Shown in pieces: positions 20,983-33,503 of a stretch of 64,000 nucleotides of DNA. The first letter of the stretch is position 1. The number at the start of each line of letters is the position of its first letter. The translations under genes and the position numbers were made by a program. Under the pieces are notes generated by a model. It was not told the DNA's origin. It saw nothing but the letters and a program-made list of their open reading frames with translations, and did not search any database. The stretch covers positions 2,914,001 to 2,978,000 of the forward strand of contig OZ023184.1 of assembly GCA_963995505.1 (NCBI GenBank). Direction: 5' to 3'. Source of the DNA: Hypericum androsaemum (taxonomy: Eukaryota > Streptophyta > Magnoliopsida > Malpighiales > Hypericaceae).

Positions 20983-22383
20983 ATTCAACTCAAAATTTAA
21001 CAAAATTATTTCACAGATTGTGCTATTATTTTGAAAATTTTGGTCCTAGGTGTAAATTGTGTTTACGCGGTGCTATCGGCGATTCTCTTTTCCTGACACG
21101 ATTTTTTCCAATAGATTTTAGGCTGACGGCTGCAGATAGAATTCTACACTCATTGTATATAGCTGTATATTCTATATTTATAAATAAAATTTTACTTGAA
21201 ATATCCAACTCACTTATTCAGGTTGATTATATTATCGTAATCCATATAAAATTAACTCCAAAAAATTGTGATGTCTTTTACCATTATATTGATTGGTTTG
21301 GTGTGCACATACGCACCCTTTACGTAGCTACCTTTCTAGGCAGCTTCTCATATGTGCATTGCTTTTACAGGATCTCTACTAGAATGCATATGCTTGAAGT
21401 ATAAGGTGAGACATTTGGGTGGAGATATTAATTGCTGGATTTCGCTTGACGTGAAAGATTCGAATAATTTTATGATAATCTCTAATTACTAAATACGATA
21501 TCCGAATCATTTATTTTTTATTAAAGAGAAAAATAGACTATATAAGACCTATTATAAATTCAAAAAATACAAGATCATGTTGACTATATCAAATCATATT
21601 TGTAGAGTAACCGTTATAAAATTTTCGGAGTCTACAAGTTTGGAGTCCGATGTGCATAGATATGCCTGTCTAATTTTTAGTTCCATTCACACAATGGTTT
21701 GTCAATGTCGGTGGCGTATAGCTTTATATTTACATCACAATGTCGGGAATCAGCTAGCGGAATGGTAAAGAAAGAAAAAAGGACATTGATAGGGATGACG
21801 ATTCACCGAGTCCATATTTATTTACTTTCAGAAAAGATGGGTTCAATCGGATCCTTTATTTTATAGTTGGATCTAGATAGGACATAAATCCAAACAACTT
21901 GATTGGACTACCACCGGCAAAAGAAGCTAGCAACAACCCTAAAAAGAGGAGGAATTTTGTTTTCGTAAAGAGGCTAGCTATTTTTAGAGGATTTTTTTTA
22001 CAATTAGATATTTTATTTTGAGAAGTTTCGAATTGTACCATTCACCTTGAAAAATAACTATATTTCTCAGAGATCTAGAGTCTTCAAAGCTTTGGATGGC
22101 CAGTCGGTTTTGGATATTTCTCGAAATAAAATGAAGAGATTAAGGAGAGATGTTCTCACTCGATTTTGGATCCTAGAAGGAAAGAAGATTCAAAGCTTTG
22201 GATGGCCATTCGTAAAAGATGTAAAAGATGTCAAACTATCGAATTCTATTTAAAAGCTGAATTAGAGATAAAGGTGACTTTTCGTGTCTTTTCATTTGTA
22301 ATACTAAACAAATTTAAATCTCTTACTACTTAAATAACCTGTCAAAAGAATACATGACAAAACATCTCATCCTCTACAATGGC
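20983..22383. other. Intergenic, no gene seen
   Basis: AT-rich sequence after the MULE. The plus frame overlapping 20919-21404 runs out of the MULE terminal repeat and has no recognised domain. Two short copies of TTCAAAGCTTTGGATGGCCA occur near 22081 and 22190. Confidence 0.5.
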
Positions 22384-23209
22384 CATAGTTTTAAAAAATT
22401 TAGTCCGATCGGTCGAACTACGAATCGAAGTAAAAAGTATATCGAATTTGGGCATAAACTCGTCAACCTTACGAATTGCCCAAAATCTGGTCGAACCGAA
22501 TAATTCAAAAAGAAATTTGACCCGAAATTTTCTGGTCGGTTAGGTTGAACCAAAAATTAAGAGGTCAGATATTTCACCGGAGTCTGAAGCCCAAATCGTG
22601 ATTGCTCCCCGAAACAAGAAACCCTAAATCATTCACGTAGACGCAAGCGAGAACGTGGCGAGGGCTGACATCGACTTGGGGTGGAGCTGAGGCGATTTGC
22701 CGGCGGCCGAGCAGGACCTCTTCTTCACCACCGCCAATAACTCCACGTTGTTATTTTCGCTCGTGGGAGAAAAGGTTGACCGGAAGTTGCAGCGACGAGA
22801 TGCCGAGAAGGTTGAGGTATTTAATTTTTTTTCTAGACGAGAGAGGAACAAAAAAAAATCTCAAAAGTAGATAAAATGTTCAAGGTTTCATGGTTTATTT
22901 CAGGAAAACAAGTGAATTTTGGATTTATGACGAAGGAGAGTAAGAGAGAGAGAGAAAATTCGTGGACTTGAAAGTGGTTTAAGAGTTTCAAGATTTATGA
23001 GATATTTTTATTTTTATTGTAGAGAGAAAAAAAAGGGAAGGGTGATGGTGGGTATAGAAGGGGTAGGTTAATAAATGGTATTAAAAATATTTTTTAAAAT
23101 AAAAAACTACCAGTTCAACCGGTATTCCAACCGGTCGAACTAGTCAAAATATAACCTAGAGAATAGAACAGATTGCTCTCCAGGTCGTTTTTTTAAAACT
23201 AAAACCATG
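22384..23209. mobile_element. Non-autonomous TIR element, CATAGTTTTAAAA family
   Basis: The left end CATAGTTTTAAAAAATTTAG matches, inverted, the right end TTTTTTTAAAACTAAAACCATG. Both ends are followed inward by degenerate CGGTCGAAC motifs. A GC-rich block (about 22600-22820) in the middle looks like a captured gene fragment but I cannot identify it. A related element is at 52731-53164. I see no clean target duplication here. Confidence 0.6.
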
Positions 23210-23212
23210 CCA

Positions 23213-23713
23213 CTAAATTCAAACATTTCGAGAACAAAATCACCAGAAAACAACAATTACACTTTCCCTTTTTTTTAAGCGTAGAAAAATGATAGCGAAA
23301 TTTCACACACAGGTACACACGTACGTATGTATAACTCCAAATCCCATGACCCATTACCTCTCCCACTCACCATTTATTTCACAGTCCCACATCGAACAAT
23401 ATTCTTGCGATTTCTCTGTAATACTAATTTACATTTTAAAAATATATTAAAAAAACCCAACTTCAATTTCCCCAATTGTTTCTGCTTTTGGGGCCCTGGA
23501 TGCTCATCAAGTACCTCTTGCTCAATTAATTTGTTTGCAACATGGGGTCCATCTCAAGACACCTTCATAAAGAAAATTAAAGATTGGGTGAAATTTAATG
23601 ATGTGACAAGTAAAATAGTGAAACTTTTTTTACCCTTTTCACTTTTGATCCTCATGTGGACGTAGGGTAAATTAATTACGTCGGTGGAGATATATAGTAT
23701 TTCACTTGATTAA
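23213..23713. other. Downstream flank of the XTH gene
   Basis: AT-rich sequence downstream of the XTH stop, presumably holding the 3' UTR in its upper part (minus strand). I find no separate gene. The frame at 23327-23665 has no recognised domain. Confidence 0.5.
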
Positions 23714-25577
23714 TTAGAGCCAGCACTCAGGTGTTAAGGAGTGGTCTCTCTTAGAATCCATGCAATAATTGTAGACCATATGGTGACGTTGCACCCAGTG
23801 CATGGCGCGGTACTGCTGTCGCGTGAGGCCGCCGGAGCGGGACGGCGAGGCGGAGACGGGGCGGCACCGCGGCGGCGCGTAGGCAGAGCAGCCGGCCGCC
23901 TCGAAGTTGGTGTACCTAGCAACAAACGGCTGGTACTTATAATCAGCCTTGTATTTGCCATCCTCGGTTGCCCAAGAAGATGCATCCCAAATTGAACCGT
24001 ACACCCACATTGGCCTCAGTGGGAAGGTTGCATCACTTTTCCTCGGGTACCTCCTTATGGGCACATCATCTACAAGGAATCTGAATCCAAACAAATTAAT
24101 CAGACCAAACCACAATAAGACAATGTGTGTCACCTATCGATATCTGTATCTGGACACCTATCGGGCCGAACTAGCTGAATTTTATACAATCAATTTGAGC
24201 CTCCCTATATTTAGTTAGGATGCTTTAAATGCTTACCTCTCTAGTCAAAGTTCGTACACGGTATGGGACATGGATTAAAAGAATAGTAAAATGGCCAATT
24301 TCATTGCTGGAATTGACTTGCATGCCACTCCTATTCCTAGATAGCTCCATATCCTTGGCCAAAGTCACTTTATGAGATGCTTTCAATAATTGCTCTATGT
24401 CCATGTCACACTATCTTTCATGTTATTATCTTAGCTCTTACGTGGACTACATAATTATTGGTCGATATTATTCTTAATTAATTTTCATTTCTATTAGTGA
24501 GAAGAATTATTAAGCTCTTTAATTGATCTTAACCAATAGTTACTTCCTACAGATTTTTTCTTGTTACATTTTTTGTTCCGTCTATGAAATTAGATTTCAG
24601 GGTTGAGCATTATCCAACCCGATATGTATATTTACTTACATGATTTCCTTTGAGCTCCAAAAAATTGCATAGTGATGGAAATTCTGGGTGGGATCAAACC
24701 ATAAATGGAATTTCATCTCCCTCCCAATAATCTTTCCATCTCCACTTCCCCTGACATAAACATTGGTCTGCAAAGTGTAAGGCTTCCCAAACGTTGTACC
24801 TAAGAACTCAATGTCCACCTCGTCATGGTATCCCGGATGGGCTTCATTGTTTGACAGCTGCCAAGTGGCAAGATTGATTAGTTAATATCCCTCGAAAAAA
24901 GATTGATTAGTTGTTGGGAGCGGTTTACCCACAACATTAGTTAATTTTTAACTCGAATTAAAATTAGTCAAACTATTAATTTAGAAACAATTGAAACATA
25001 TAAAGTCATTAATTTAATTAATTAAGTGGAATGATCCTCACATATAAAGATGTTATAACTCCAGCGGTGTAACCAGGCTGGAGCTTGATCGATGCACCAA
25101 AGTACCCGGACCGGAATGGTTTAACGGATTTAAACCCACTTCCTGAAATAAAACACATAGAAAGTTTAGGAAAGGATATTTTTTCACAAAACTAATAATA
25201 TATATTTGAACGCATTGTTCTGACTTAACTAAGATATCTTAAATATTTGTTAATAAAGTTTTGTAACATTTCAAAGGTCCATTTCGAGTGAAACCTAAAT
25301 TAGTCGGCTCAAGGCTCAAACGTGCATAAAAAAACATATATACTACAAGGAAGATCAGTATACTACCTGATGTACTATCTAACCAGATAGTCAATGCATT
25401 TTGGTCTACTCTTTGGTGTGAGTAACCCCAAAGGTTTCTATAGCCTTGGTAAAAGCTGAAGGTCTTGAACCTTGAGCTAGGCCAATACCCAGGTGAAGGT
25501 GGCCATTGAGCATTGCTTAGTGAGGGAACCAAAAGAATGATCACCAAAAGAAGCGAGTAGAGGAAATAATTGGCCAT
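23714..25577 (-). CDS. XTH32: Xyloglucan endotransglucosylase/hydrolase, XTH31/32 type
   Basis: Four exons on the minus strand: 25577-25367, 25142-25042, 24857-24640 and 24080-23714. All junctions are GT-AG and phases agree, giving 298 residues. An N-terminal signal peptide ([20 protein letters not shown]) marks a secreted wall protein. The GH16 catalytic motif is [12 protein letters not shown], with nucleophile E117, D119 and acid/base E121. Further on are the substrate-groove stretch [17 protein letters not shown] and a cysteine-containing XET C-terminal domain ending [11 protein letters not shown]. Wording and exon pattern match group III-A XTHs (Arabidopsis XTH31/32), which can cut as well as rejoin xyloglucan. 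The gene looks intact. The exact ortholog (31 or 32) is from memory of the family. Confidence 0.93.
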
Positions 25578-28500
25578 TCTGAAATGGTAAACAAAGAAGT
25601 GTGAAGAAAAACTTGTATGGCTGAAAAATAGAAGAAGTGTAAATGCAGGGTGTGAGAAATATATAGAGAGATATAGAGAGGAGAGAGAAGGGAGGAAGTA
25701 GTAGTATTACGCCAATGTTGAGCAAGAGTATGGTGGTACATGGTGGATATAAATAAAGGAGACGAACGTGAAAGTTGTTACAAGTGGTAAGAGAATTGGA
25801 TTCATCTAAGAAGATTTTCGGTTTAAGTCTCATGAATATAAAAGATATAATCGAGAAAAATACTTTTAAATATGGTCTGACAATACTCGACTATGAAAAA
25901 CAGAGATTCCATCTCGAAAAAAAAGGCTGTGGGTCCAACATTTCTAAGAGAGGAGGGGGCGGTGATCAGAAATCGTGTGAAGGGTCAAGTGCTGCTGATA
26001 CTGGAAATCCCCAAACATACTGCTGATAAGTAGAAATAGATAAATTAATATGAAACTCTGCTCCAGGGAGAGTCCATGGTGTTTGTACCGAAAGATAAGT
26101 AAATGAGTAGGTTATTCGGGCTTTACTATGTTTGATTCAGAATGTTGTACTATTAAAATCTTGTTTGGATAATTTAGTTATTATTTGAGATTTTACTCGA
26201 CTCAATTTAAATTAAATTTGTTGACCTAATAAATATCCAAATCTCAGATGTTCTCAACAACAACAAAATAGGCCGACCAATAAATATAAATTTTACGTAT
26301 CCCATACTATTATATATGTTGGATTTGATTTATCTACAGCAACCACCTTCTTCTCCATCGTTTAATGGCAAATTTCGGTCAGTATCTTGTAGTTTAACAT
26401 ATTGTCAGTCTAGTATTCCATGGGATGAAATGGTTACCTCATTATAGCATGTAAAAATTGACCATCTAATTATGTACTATGTTGTAATGTATTATATGTG
26501 ATTGTTTTCACAATTAAGCTAAGCGCTAGGATGAAACTTTCCCTTTTCCCTACTCTCGGATAAAATAGAGTCAAGTACTTGTCAAGTCCTATTAAGGTTA
26601 ATTTTCTCAATTGTGATATTTTTATTTGTAAGATTTAATCTCGAGAATTTGTCAAAAGAATCTGAATTTCTTATTTGAACCTACTTATATTTTTTTTGTT
26701 TTTGACATACACTGGTGGGAAGCCAGGAAAAGAGGTGGCAGGTAGATGCTGGATGGGCATCTATTAATTGAGGATTCTAGTCTGAACAAAGAAAGGTACA
26801 TGTCCTGTAACACAAGGGGAAATTTTGGTAGTAAAAAAATCTACCCCTTCGTCCTTTGGGCTTATTTTTTGAAGAACAGTTCGTCCTTTGGGCTTAATTC
26901 TTAAAGAGCTACATGGTTTCCTGTCTCAGCTTTTGGGATCATATTGTAGATGCATATCCCAAGCCATGGCCTTCTTTTTCACCACCGATCTTTGAGTATT
27001 TAAATTCATGGTCCACATATTATTCGTCCCTAAATAATATCTGACTGTTTTAGTTAATTCAGATGGTAAGAAATTTAAAATTTTTAGAATTTTTTTTTAA
27101 ATTCAAGAATTACGAATAAAAAAGATATTTTAAAAATTATTTCTAAATAAACTCGGATAGTAATTGACTCTAAATAGGTCAAAAACCAACAGAACACACT
27201 AAATCTGCCAAATGTCTAGTAGTTTATTGGTTTCAATTGGGGGCAAAACTCCCTCCATCATAGGCCTTTGCTAATCTAGTATAAAGTAATATTCTTTTTT
27301 TAGGGTTTGTATAAAGTAATATTCGAAAATTTATTTATTCAAAGAAATTTTTTTTCCTTATCGAAAGTTTCCCGTGGGATTTTTTTTTTCTAAAATTTTA
27401 GCGAGGTTATAACTGCAATCTCATACATAGAAATTTGTCACCGGGAAACGTACATTTGTACATATTTAAAATTTTGGAATAAAGAACACTTATAAAAAGA
27501 ACTTTTTTCCATATGTCTAATGGGTTAATTAATTAATTTAAAAAAGTGGTTTTAAACGAATTTGCCGAATTCAATTATTTAATTTCAAATGAAATTTTCT
27601 GGTACCTCCAAATGTTATAAAGAGCTCATACCAAAAGGTGGTCTATTCGATTTAGATTTTAAAAGAGCTCGATCTGGCTCTTGCCCTCCGTAAAGGGGCT
27701 TGGGCGGACAATGTATATAATTTTATGGTTAAAGTTTTACCACTATCAGCACAACATATATATATTATTTTTTTAAGAATTTTATTATTTTCTAAATTAA
27801 TGATAAATGTTATAAAATACAAATTTATATTTTATTAAATTATTATTAGTCACAATCTATAAAAAATTCTCATTTGGTATATCATAGTATAGTAAATTTA
27901 ATTGGGGAGCAGGGCATGTTTAATTAGTGTATGTAAAGTAGTTCGAAGATAGTTTTCACTACCTATCTTCATCCGTAGTTTTAATCGCTCGATGATGACA
28001 CCGTGACCGGAACTTGGACATGGTAACCTATTAAATTTTGTTGCCCTAATTGACATAAATTAGACCAACCAATTAAAAATTATGGCAATAGAAAATATTA
28101 TCAGCGAAAAAATCCAACTTATTCGAGAACGTCAAGGAAGCAAACATTTTTTTTATCATCTTTCCAAACCCATCATTTTCTCATAATTGAAACCTCGAAA
28201 GTGCCATATTAACATCCAATAAAAAAACATTTTTAATTAACCACATTTTTTTCATAATTTCAATAACCTGTTGAATACTAAATTATATGTTGGTTTTTTA
28301 AAAACAAAATGTTACGTGCTGCTTACTTGGAAAAAAAATTAGCTCCAATATTTTACACAATATTCATACTTTTTAACATAAAAATAAATATTTGTCATTA
28401 TATTATGTATTACATGATAAAATTAAAGGCAAACATTGATTCTGTCGGTGAAAATATGCCGACACTGTAATTTCCAGAAGCTCGCAAGGAGATGTAGGTG

Positions 28501-28672
28501 GTTACCAATTTTTTTTAAAAGACACATTTAATATATTTTGTCATAAAAAATCGGTGGTAGGACTTTAATTTTCCGTGCGCAGCTATAATAAAATAATGAG
28601 CGGACAAGATTTTGGCAAGTCACTCTCCAAATCTGATTTGATATTGACTTCCTGGTAATGGGTTTTTTTTTT
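25578..28672. other. XTH upstream region and intergenic DNA
   Basis: Holds the XTH promoter side, with GA/CT-rich tracts at 25650-25690 and candidate TATA sequences read on the minus strand at about 25747-25757 and 25659-25668. I cannot choose between them. The rest to 28672 is AT-rich, with no gene or domain I can recognise. Confidence 0.5.
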
Positions 28673-28675
28673 GGC

Positions 28676-28890
28676 AGATTACCTTCTAGTCCCTGACCTC
28701 TGATCACCCTCTATGGTCCCTGATTTTTGGAAAATAATTGTCCCGTCTCTAAGTTTTGATGATAATAAACTCTTGGGTCCCTGGAGCCGGAATATTCTTT
28801 TCTCCAGCGAACCCCCACTTGAAAAGACCAAAATGCCCATTCCACTTAAAACAAAAAAAACCAAAAAATGCAGAAGGGATCTGGTGAGCA
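28676..28890. mobile_element. Probable solo terminal repeat of a MULE-like element
   Basis: Runs of GTCCCTGA-type phrases lead into CCAAAATGCCCATTCCAC. This is the same style of sequence as the terminal repeats of the Mutator-like elements at 33504 and 44845 (CCCTGTAGTT ... ATGACCAAAATGCCCC). No partner end or target duplication was found. It lies just beyond the 3' end of the RFWD3-type gene. Confidence 0.35.
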
Positions 28891-29011
28891 GATTACCCAG
28901 TGATTGCTCAGGAAGCTGAAAGAAAAGCAAAGCAGGTTGGTTATAAGCTACCGCGAAAAGAAGACGTTCCAATTCGTGCCGGTGAAAATGGCAGCTAAAC
29001 GTTTACCTCGG

Positions 29012-32000
29012 TTACGGAAGCTTGGTCTTGTAAACTTGCAGTCTATCCTCGCTCAACGAACCAAGGAAACCATGGCCGAATGCAGATGCATACTTGACAT
29101 CACAGATAAAACTCTGGTGTGGTTTAAGACACTGCACAACGTTTAGAGATGGCAGCTCTTTCAGCTGCAATTCAAATGTAGCTTCATCCCCCGTCGCCAG
29201 CAAAGGTGTCTGGTTCTTTCTCTCTATGATGACGGATTTGGGCAATCTAATATCGCTCAAGGTAGCACAAGCAGAACCTAATTTCTCGTACTTATCGCCT
29301 TCAACTCGTTTCATATGAAGATGAGAACCTTGAATTCCTCGACTAACAGCAGGAGAAGTCAGAGTCGGTTGCGAGTAAGTAGTATCGTTGGACAGTTGTA
29401 CCCTGGGGCGATATGAAGAGACAATGTCTTCTCTACTGGCGCAATAAGCAAGGGATATACAGACTCCTTGATTTGTAGTATCCTCAACCATGTGCGACCT
29501 GCTTTTAGCAAAAAGGTAGAACGTCTGAAATGAGAAAGAATAAGAAAGACTTTGCGGAATGCAACAAGAAATGAAACATCAAAGTCATTCACATATGCTT
29601 ATCACATCCTACCTTTCTTCGCAACCACCAGCGTTCCAGTGACACAAGCCAGCAGAGGAAGCAGACAGCACTTGCCTAGCTCCAGAAGGACTGCTTGAGT
29701 TATCTTGAAGAGAGTGTATAGTGTGGATTGGATTACTGGAGTGCCCGGAATAGGAGTGTACAGGCCCCGAAGTTTGGCGCACGTCAAAAACCAGAAGCAG
29801 CCCATTCTAAAAGAACAAACACAAAAGGACTCAGGTGATCATAACTTATCACTAAACTACTAAACTAACGAAATAATACTTGCGGTGCTAACCTGCAACC
29901 CAGCATAAAAATAAGATGAACTATTAAGATCCCAAGAGCATGACCAAGCTGGCACCTACAGGAAAAAAGTCAAACCAAGAGAAACTTTGTTGAAGCACCA
30001 CAAAAATAGCCACCCAAATTATATAGAAGATGTAGAGCCAACCTTTAGGACCAGTCAAACATAGTATAGAGTAAAAAGAGCTTTGATGAAAACATAGAAC
30101 CCAACTTTCATTCAGAAAGATTCACTTTGATCTTCCAAAAACAGTCACCATGAGACAATTTCTAAAACCTCTAAAACATCTGTATAAGGTTTCACAACAT
30201 CATTTAATAACTCATACTCTACGAGGAAAGAAAAATGCCACAACAAGATCACAGATGTAAAATCTGATGAAATATTGATCAATATGAGACATGCCACTGT
30301 CATACATGGAAAATAAAGCTGAAGCCTGGGCAACTAGATCATGTTCTAAATCCTTAACCTGATAAAAGCACGGAAGGTGAAACAGTTGAGATATTTCAAG
30401 TAGGATCAGTAATGAACCCGAATCATAAAGCAGATTGCAGATCATTTTTTAGATAAAACAGAATTAGAATATTTAGTTTTCAAGTAACCAGAGTGATTTG
30501 CCCTTAATCCACAAAAGTTAAACTCTGCTTAATCCATGTTTTTGGTCACCAAGCAACAATTCAGTAACTTAAGATAGTCCTGATATTAAGCTTCCAAGAT
30601 TAGGAAATTTGGCACGAATGACGTTAATGCTGCAAGATGATAAGAATTAGAAATGCATATGATGCACTGAACACTCACCGGTAATTGGTAAGAAAGAATG
30701 ACATTTTTGCTCTCTGCACTGAAAAAAATGCAACCACAGAAGTAAGGTTTTTGGATAATTGAAGGGGGGATTAAATAAGCTAGCATTCTTTGCTTCACCA
30801 GTAGCAGTACCTTAGAACCAGTATTTTTTTCCCTAGGGTAGCGCATAGCACAAAACTTCCAACATGTGGGGAAATACGCATGTCCTTGACAAATTTTGTA
30901 CCAAAAGGTAAATATATATCTTCTCTTTCTTGTGAAGCTACCAAACTTATCTGTACACAATGCACAACCTGTTATTACATAGGGCCAAATAGGGCCAACA
31001 CTGCAACATATTGTCTTCAAATCTTGTTGGTTGAGCTCAAAAAACTTCATTTTTTACTTGAAATTCAGATTTTCTATAAAATAAACTTTACTTTCGTCAG
31101 GAAATGTGATCCACCCATCCCAGGTAGCCTTCGTGCAAGCAACAATATCTGACCAGAAGCATCTATGTCCAACAAACGTGCACCATCCACCTGCAACTCT
31201 GCCTATAACGATTATCCCAAGTCAGTTAATGCAATTTCACACTGCAGTGTGAGTCATCATAGTAATGCTGGTTTATCTACTTTGGAATCCGACATTTTAA
31301 CTGACAAGAGTGACATGGATTAGGAGAACTTTAGTAGCCTATCCTATTAACTCCATTTCCTGGAAAGCTTAATCTCGCTTTCAAGAATGTTAAGATTTTG
31401 TCTACCAGACTCAGCAATCTTCTCAAACTCTTGTATCATTTTGAAATCGACGCACAGGATCACTGCCATGAAATTTTTCACCCTAGTCTAGTAGGTCTAT
31501 GTTCCTTAACAAGTTTTACTCCTCACTCTATAGTCCTCGGGTTTTCTGCCAATGAGTTTCCACCAGAACTAAATGAATCTCCAGAATTCAATTTGTCCTT
31601 AAAAATTAATAAGATCAAAACCCTAAATCAAAGCCCGTGCGAAGAATCTCAAGATAATTGTCCACTTTCATGTAAAAATTAGGCGCAATTAAATGAATAG
31701 TCCTTCAAAAAAATGTCAGAAGAGTTGTAACAACAGACTGAAATGAGATACGGTGATCAGACCCAGAAAAACCACACCTGTAAAGTGAAGCTGCTAGTAG
31801 ATGCTTGACTGCAAGAACTTGAGTACACACTGTTCTCTGGAGGCAAAAGGAAGAAGTATTTCAATTTTCAGCCAAATGAAATATAGATCAAATCCAGTAA
31901 GAGGACACCGAAAAAAAATATAGTAAAAGAAAGAATTCGAGGGGAAAGAGACACCATACAGGTGCAGTCATGCAGAATTATTCGCTATGATCCAACTAAA

Positions 32001-33240
32001 TAATAAGAAGATATGGTAATTACCAGTCGTATGTTCTCGATGGGCAGGCTGATCAGACATGGAAATTTGAGAATTCCTGAGCTGTAGATCCCCCAATTTT
32101 TTTTCCAAATAACTGTTTCTCTAAAAAGCCAAATAACTAATAAACCAAAGTGACAATGGAAAGAAATCGAGCAAAGCAACAAAACATACATATTTAGTAC
32201 CATGATTTTAAGACCCTTTATCATATTCTTGCACCTTCGTTTTTTAGGTGCATCAAGAAGATGATATTATCGTGGAAAGAGAGAAAATGCAGAACAGCCT
32301 CAACGCAAATATCAGTTCTACAGTTTACCCAAGGGAATGCATAATTGAAGAAAAAGCATGTACCTCCGAAAGTTGGCGAATGCGTTGTTGGAACTCAACT
32401 TCTCTCTTCTTCCACAGAGATTCTTTCTCGATCCAGCCATTCTCCTGCAAGCATAATTCAAGAAAATCCAAGCCGTTCAAACACAACATTTAAGAAGCCA
32501 ACAACAACCTTTCTTCTCCACTTCCTAGCACTGCTGATAACGTAGAAACCAGTCACATACCTGTCCTTCTAGAGAAGCACATTTTTTCTCGAGCGAGTGA
32601 ATTCTCTGTAAAACGAGCAAACCCAACCCCGTTAAAGAAAATTAAAAAAAAAAAGGGAACCCCGCGCAATACAATCTACTAGTTACCTTCTGGGATGCTT
32701 CGTCAACCACGTTAACAGTGGACGCGAAGAGCTTCCTGACATCCTTGAGACCGCTCTTTCTATTGCATTGCGGGCACTAAACCCGAACGAACGAACGAAT
32801 CAAACAACAAACAATCAGCACAGACAACTTCGGCCGAATTACCCGAAACAGAAAGAGTAAACAAACAACCTTAGCGGAGCCGCGCTTTTGCTTTAACCAT
32901 CTCGTAATGCAAGACAGACCAAACAGGTGCCCGCAGGGAAGACAACTGCCAATTATTTTCACATTAATAATAATAATAATAATAAAACCCCAATCAAATT
33001 ATTTAAAAAAAGGGAAAATAAAAATAGGATAATGAGGAGTGAAGTGACGAACCAGAGATGGTGGTCGCCGTCGCTGGTCCAAGGCTCCATGCAGATAGGG
33101 CAAAAGAGGCCGTCGATTTCGGCCCGGTTCCACTGGGACCCACTCTCCTCCTCATCCTCTTCATTTTCCTCCTCCTCTTCTTCTTCGTCGTTTTCCTCGT
33201 GAGATGATGAATCTACCATGACCACGTCTTCCTGGTCCAT
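29012..33240 (-). CDS. RFWD3: RING and WD40 E3 ubiquitin ligase, RFWD3 type
   Basis: Thirteen exons on the minus strand: 33240-33053, 32945-32870, 32776-32687, 32605-32561, 32444-32364, 32120-32024, 31836-31778, 31190-31092, 30950-30811, 30718-30679, 29955-29893, 29806-29613, 29498-29012. Phases agree throughout, giving 552 residues. An acidic N-terminus (a run of Glu, 15-32) is followed by a RING domain C47-P-I-C50 ... C67-G-H69-LFG ... C75 ... C89-P-Q-C92 with the CGHLFG signature of RFWD3. A coiled-coil stretch follows (about 93-200), then a WD40 propeller (about 220 to the end) with LPFGTKFVKDMRISPH and SWDLNSSSYFYAGLQNGLLLVFDVRQT. In animals RFWD3 ubiquitinates RPA and RAD51 at stalled forks; the plant role is inferred. 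It lacks the long N-terminal extension of the animal protein. The last intron needs the acceptor at 29499-29501 to stay in frame. Confidence 0.88.
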
Positions 33241-33503
33241 TAGGAAGGGGTTCTAGGGTTTCGGTTGAGGATTGCCGGAGGGATCTCGGGTGCCGTTTCT
33301 TGGACGTCCGGCGGGAGGAGTCGAGATTCTTTGACTCGCTTTAGTCTATTGCTTGGTCGTGAGTCGGGACGGCGTCGCTTCGGAAGTGTGTTGTGCGAGG
33401 GAAAATCGTTGCAAGAGGAACGCGCGCGCGCGGGGATTGCGGAGGGTTGTTTTGTAAATACATTACGGTCCGTCTATGTCCGAGTTATTCAGTATTTATT
33501 ATA

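Noticed and set aside
20919..21404. 161-codon plus frame
   Set aside because: It starts inside the MULE terminal repeat and continues into AT-rich DNA without any domain.
25477..25833. Minus-strand frame overlapping the XTH start
   Set aside because: It is in another frame than the well-supported XTH exon 1 and covers the promoter/5' UTR.
29359..29592. Apparent frameshift in the last exon of the RFWD3-type gene
   Set aside because: It disappears when the acceptor CAG at 29499-29501 is used, which gives a continuous WD40 frame.
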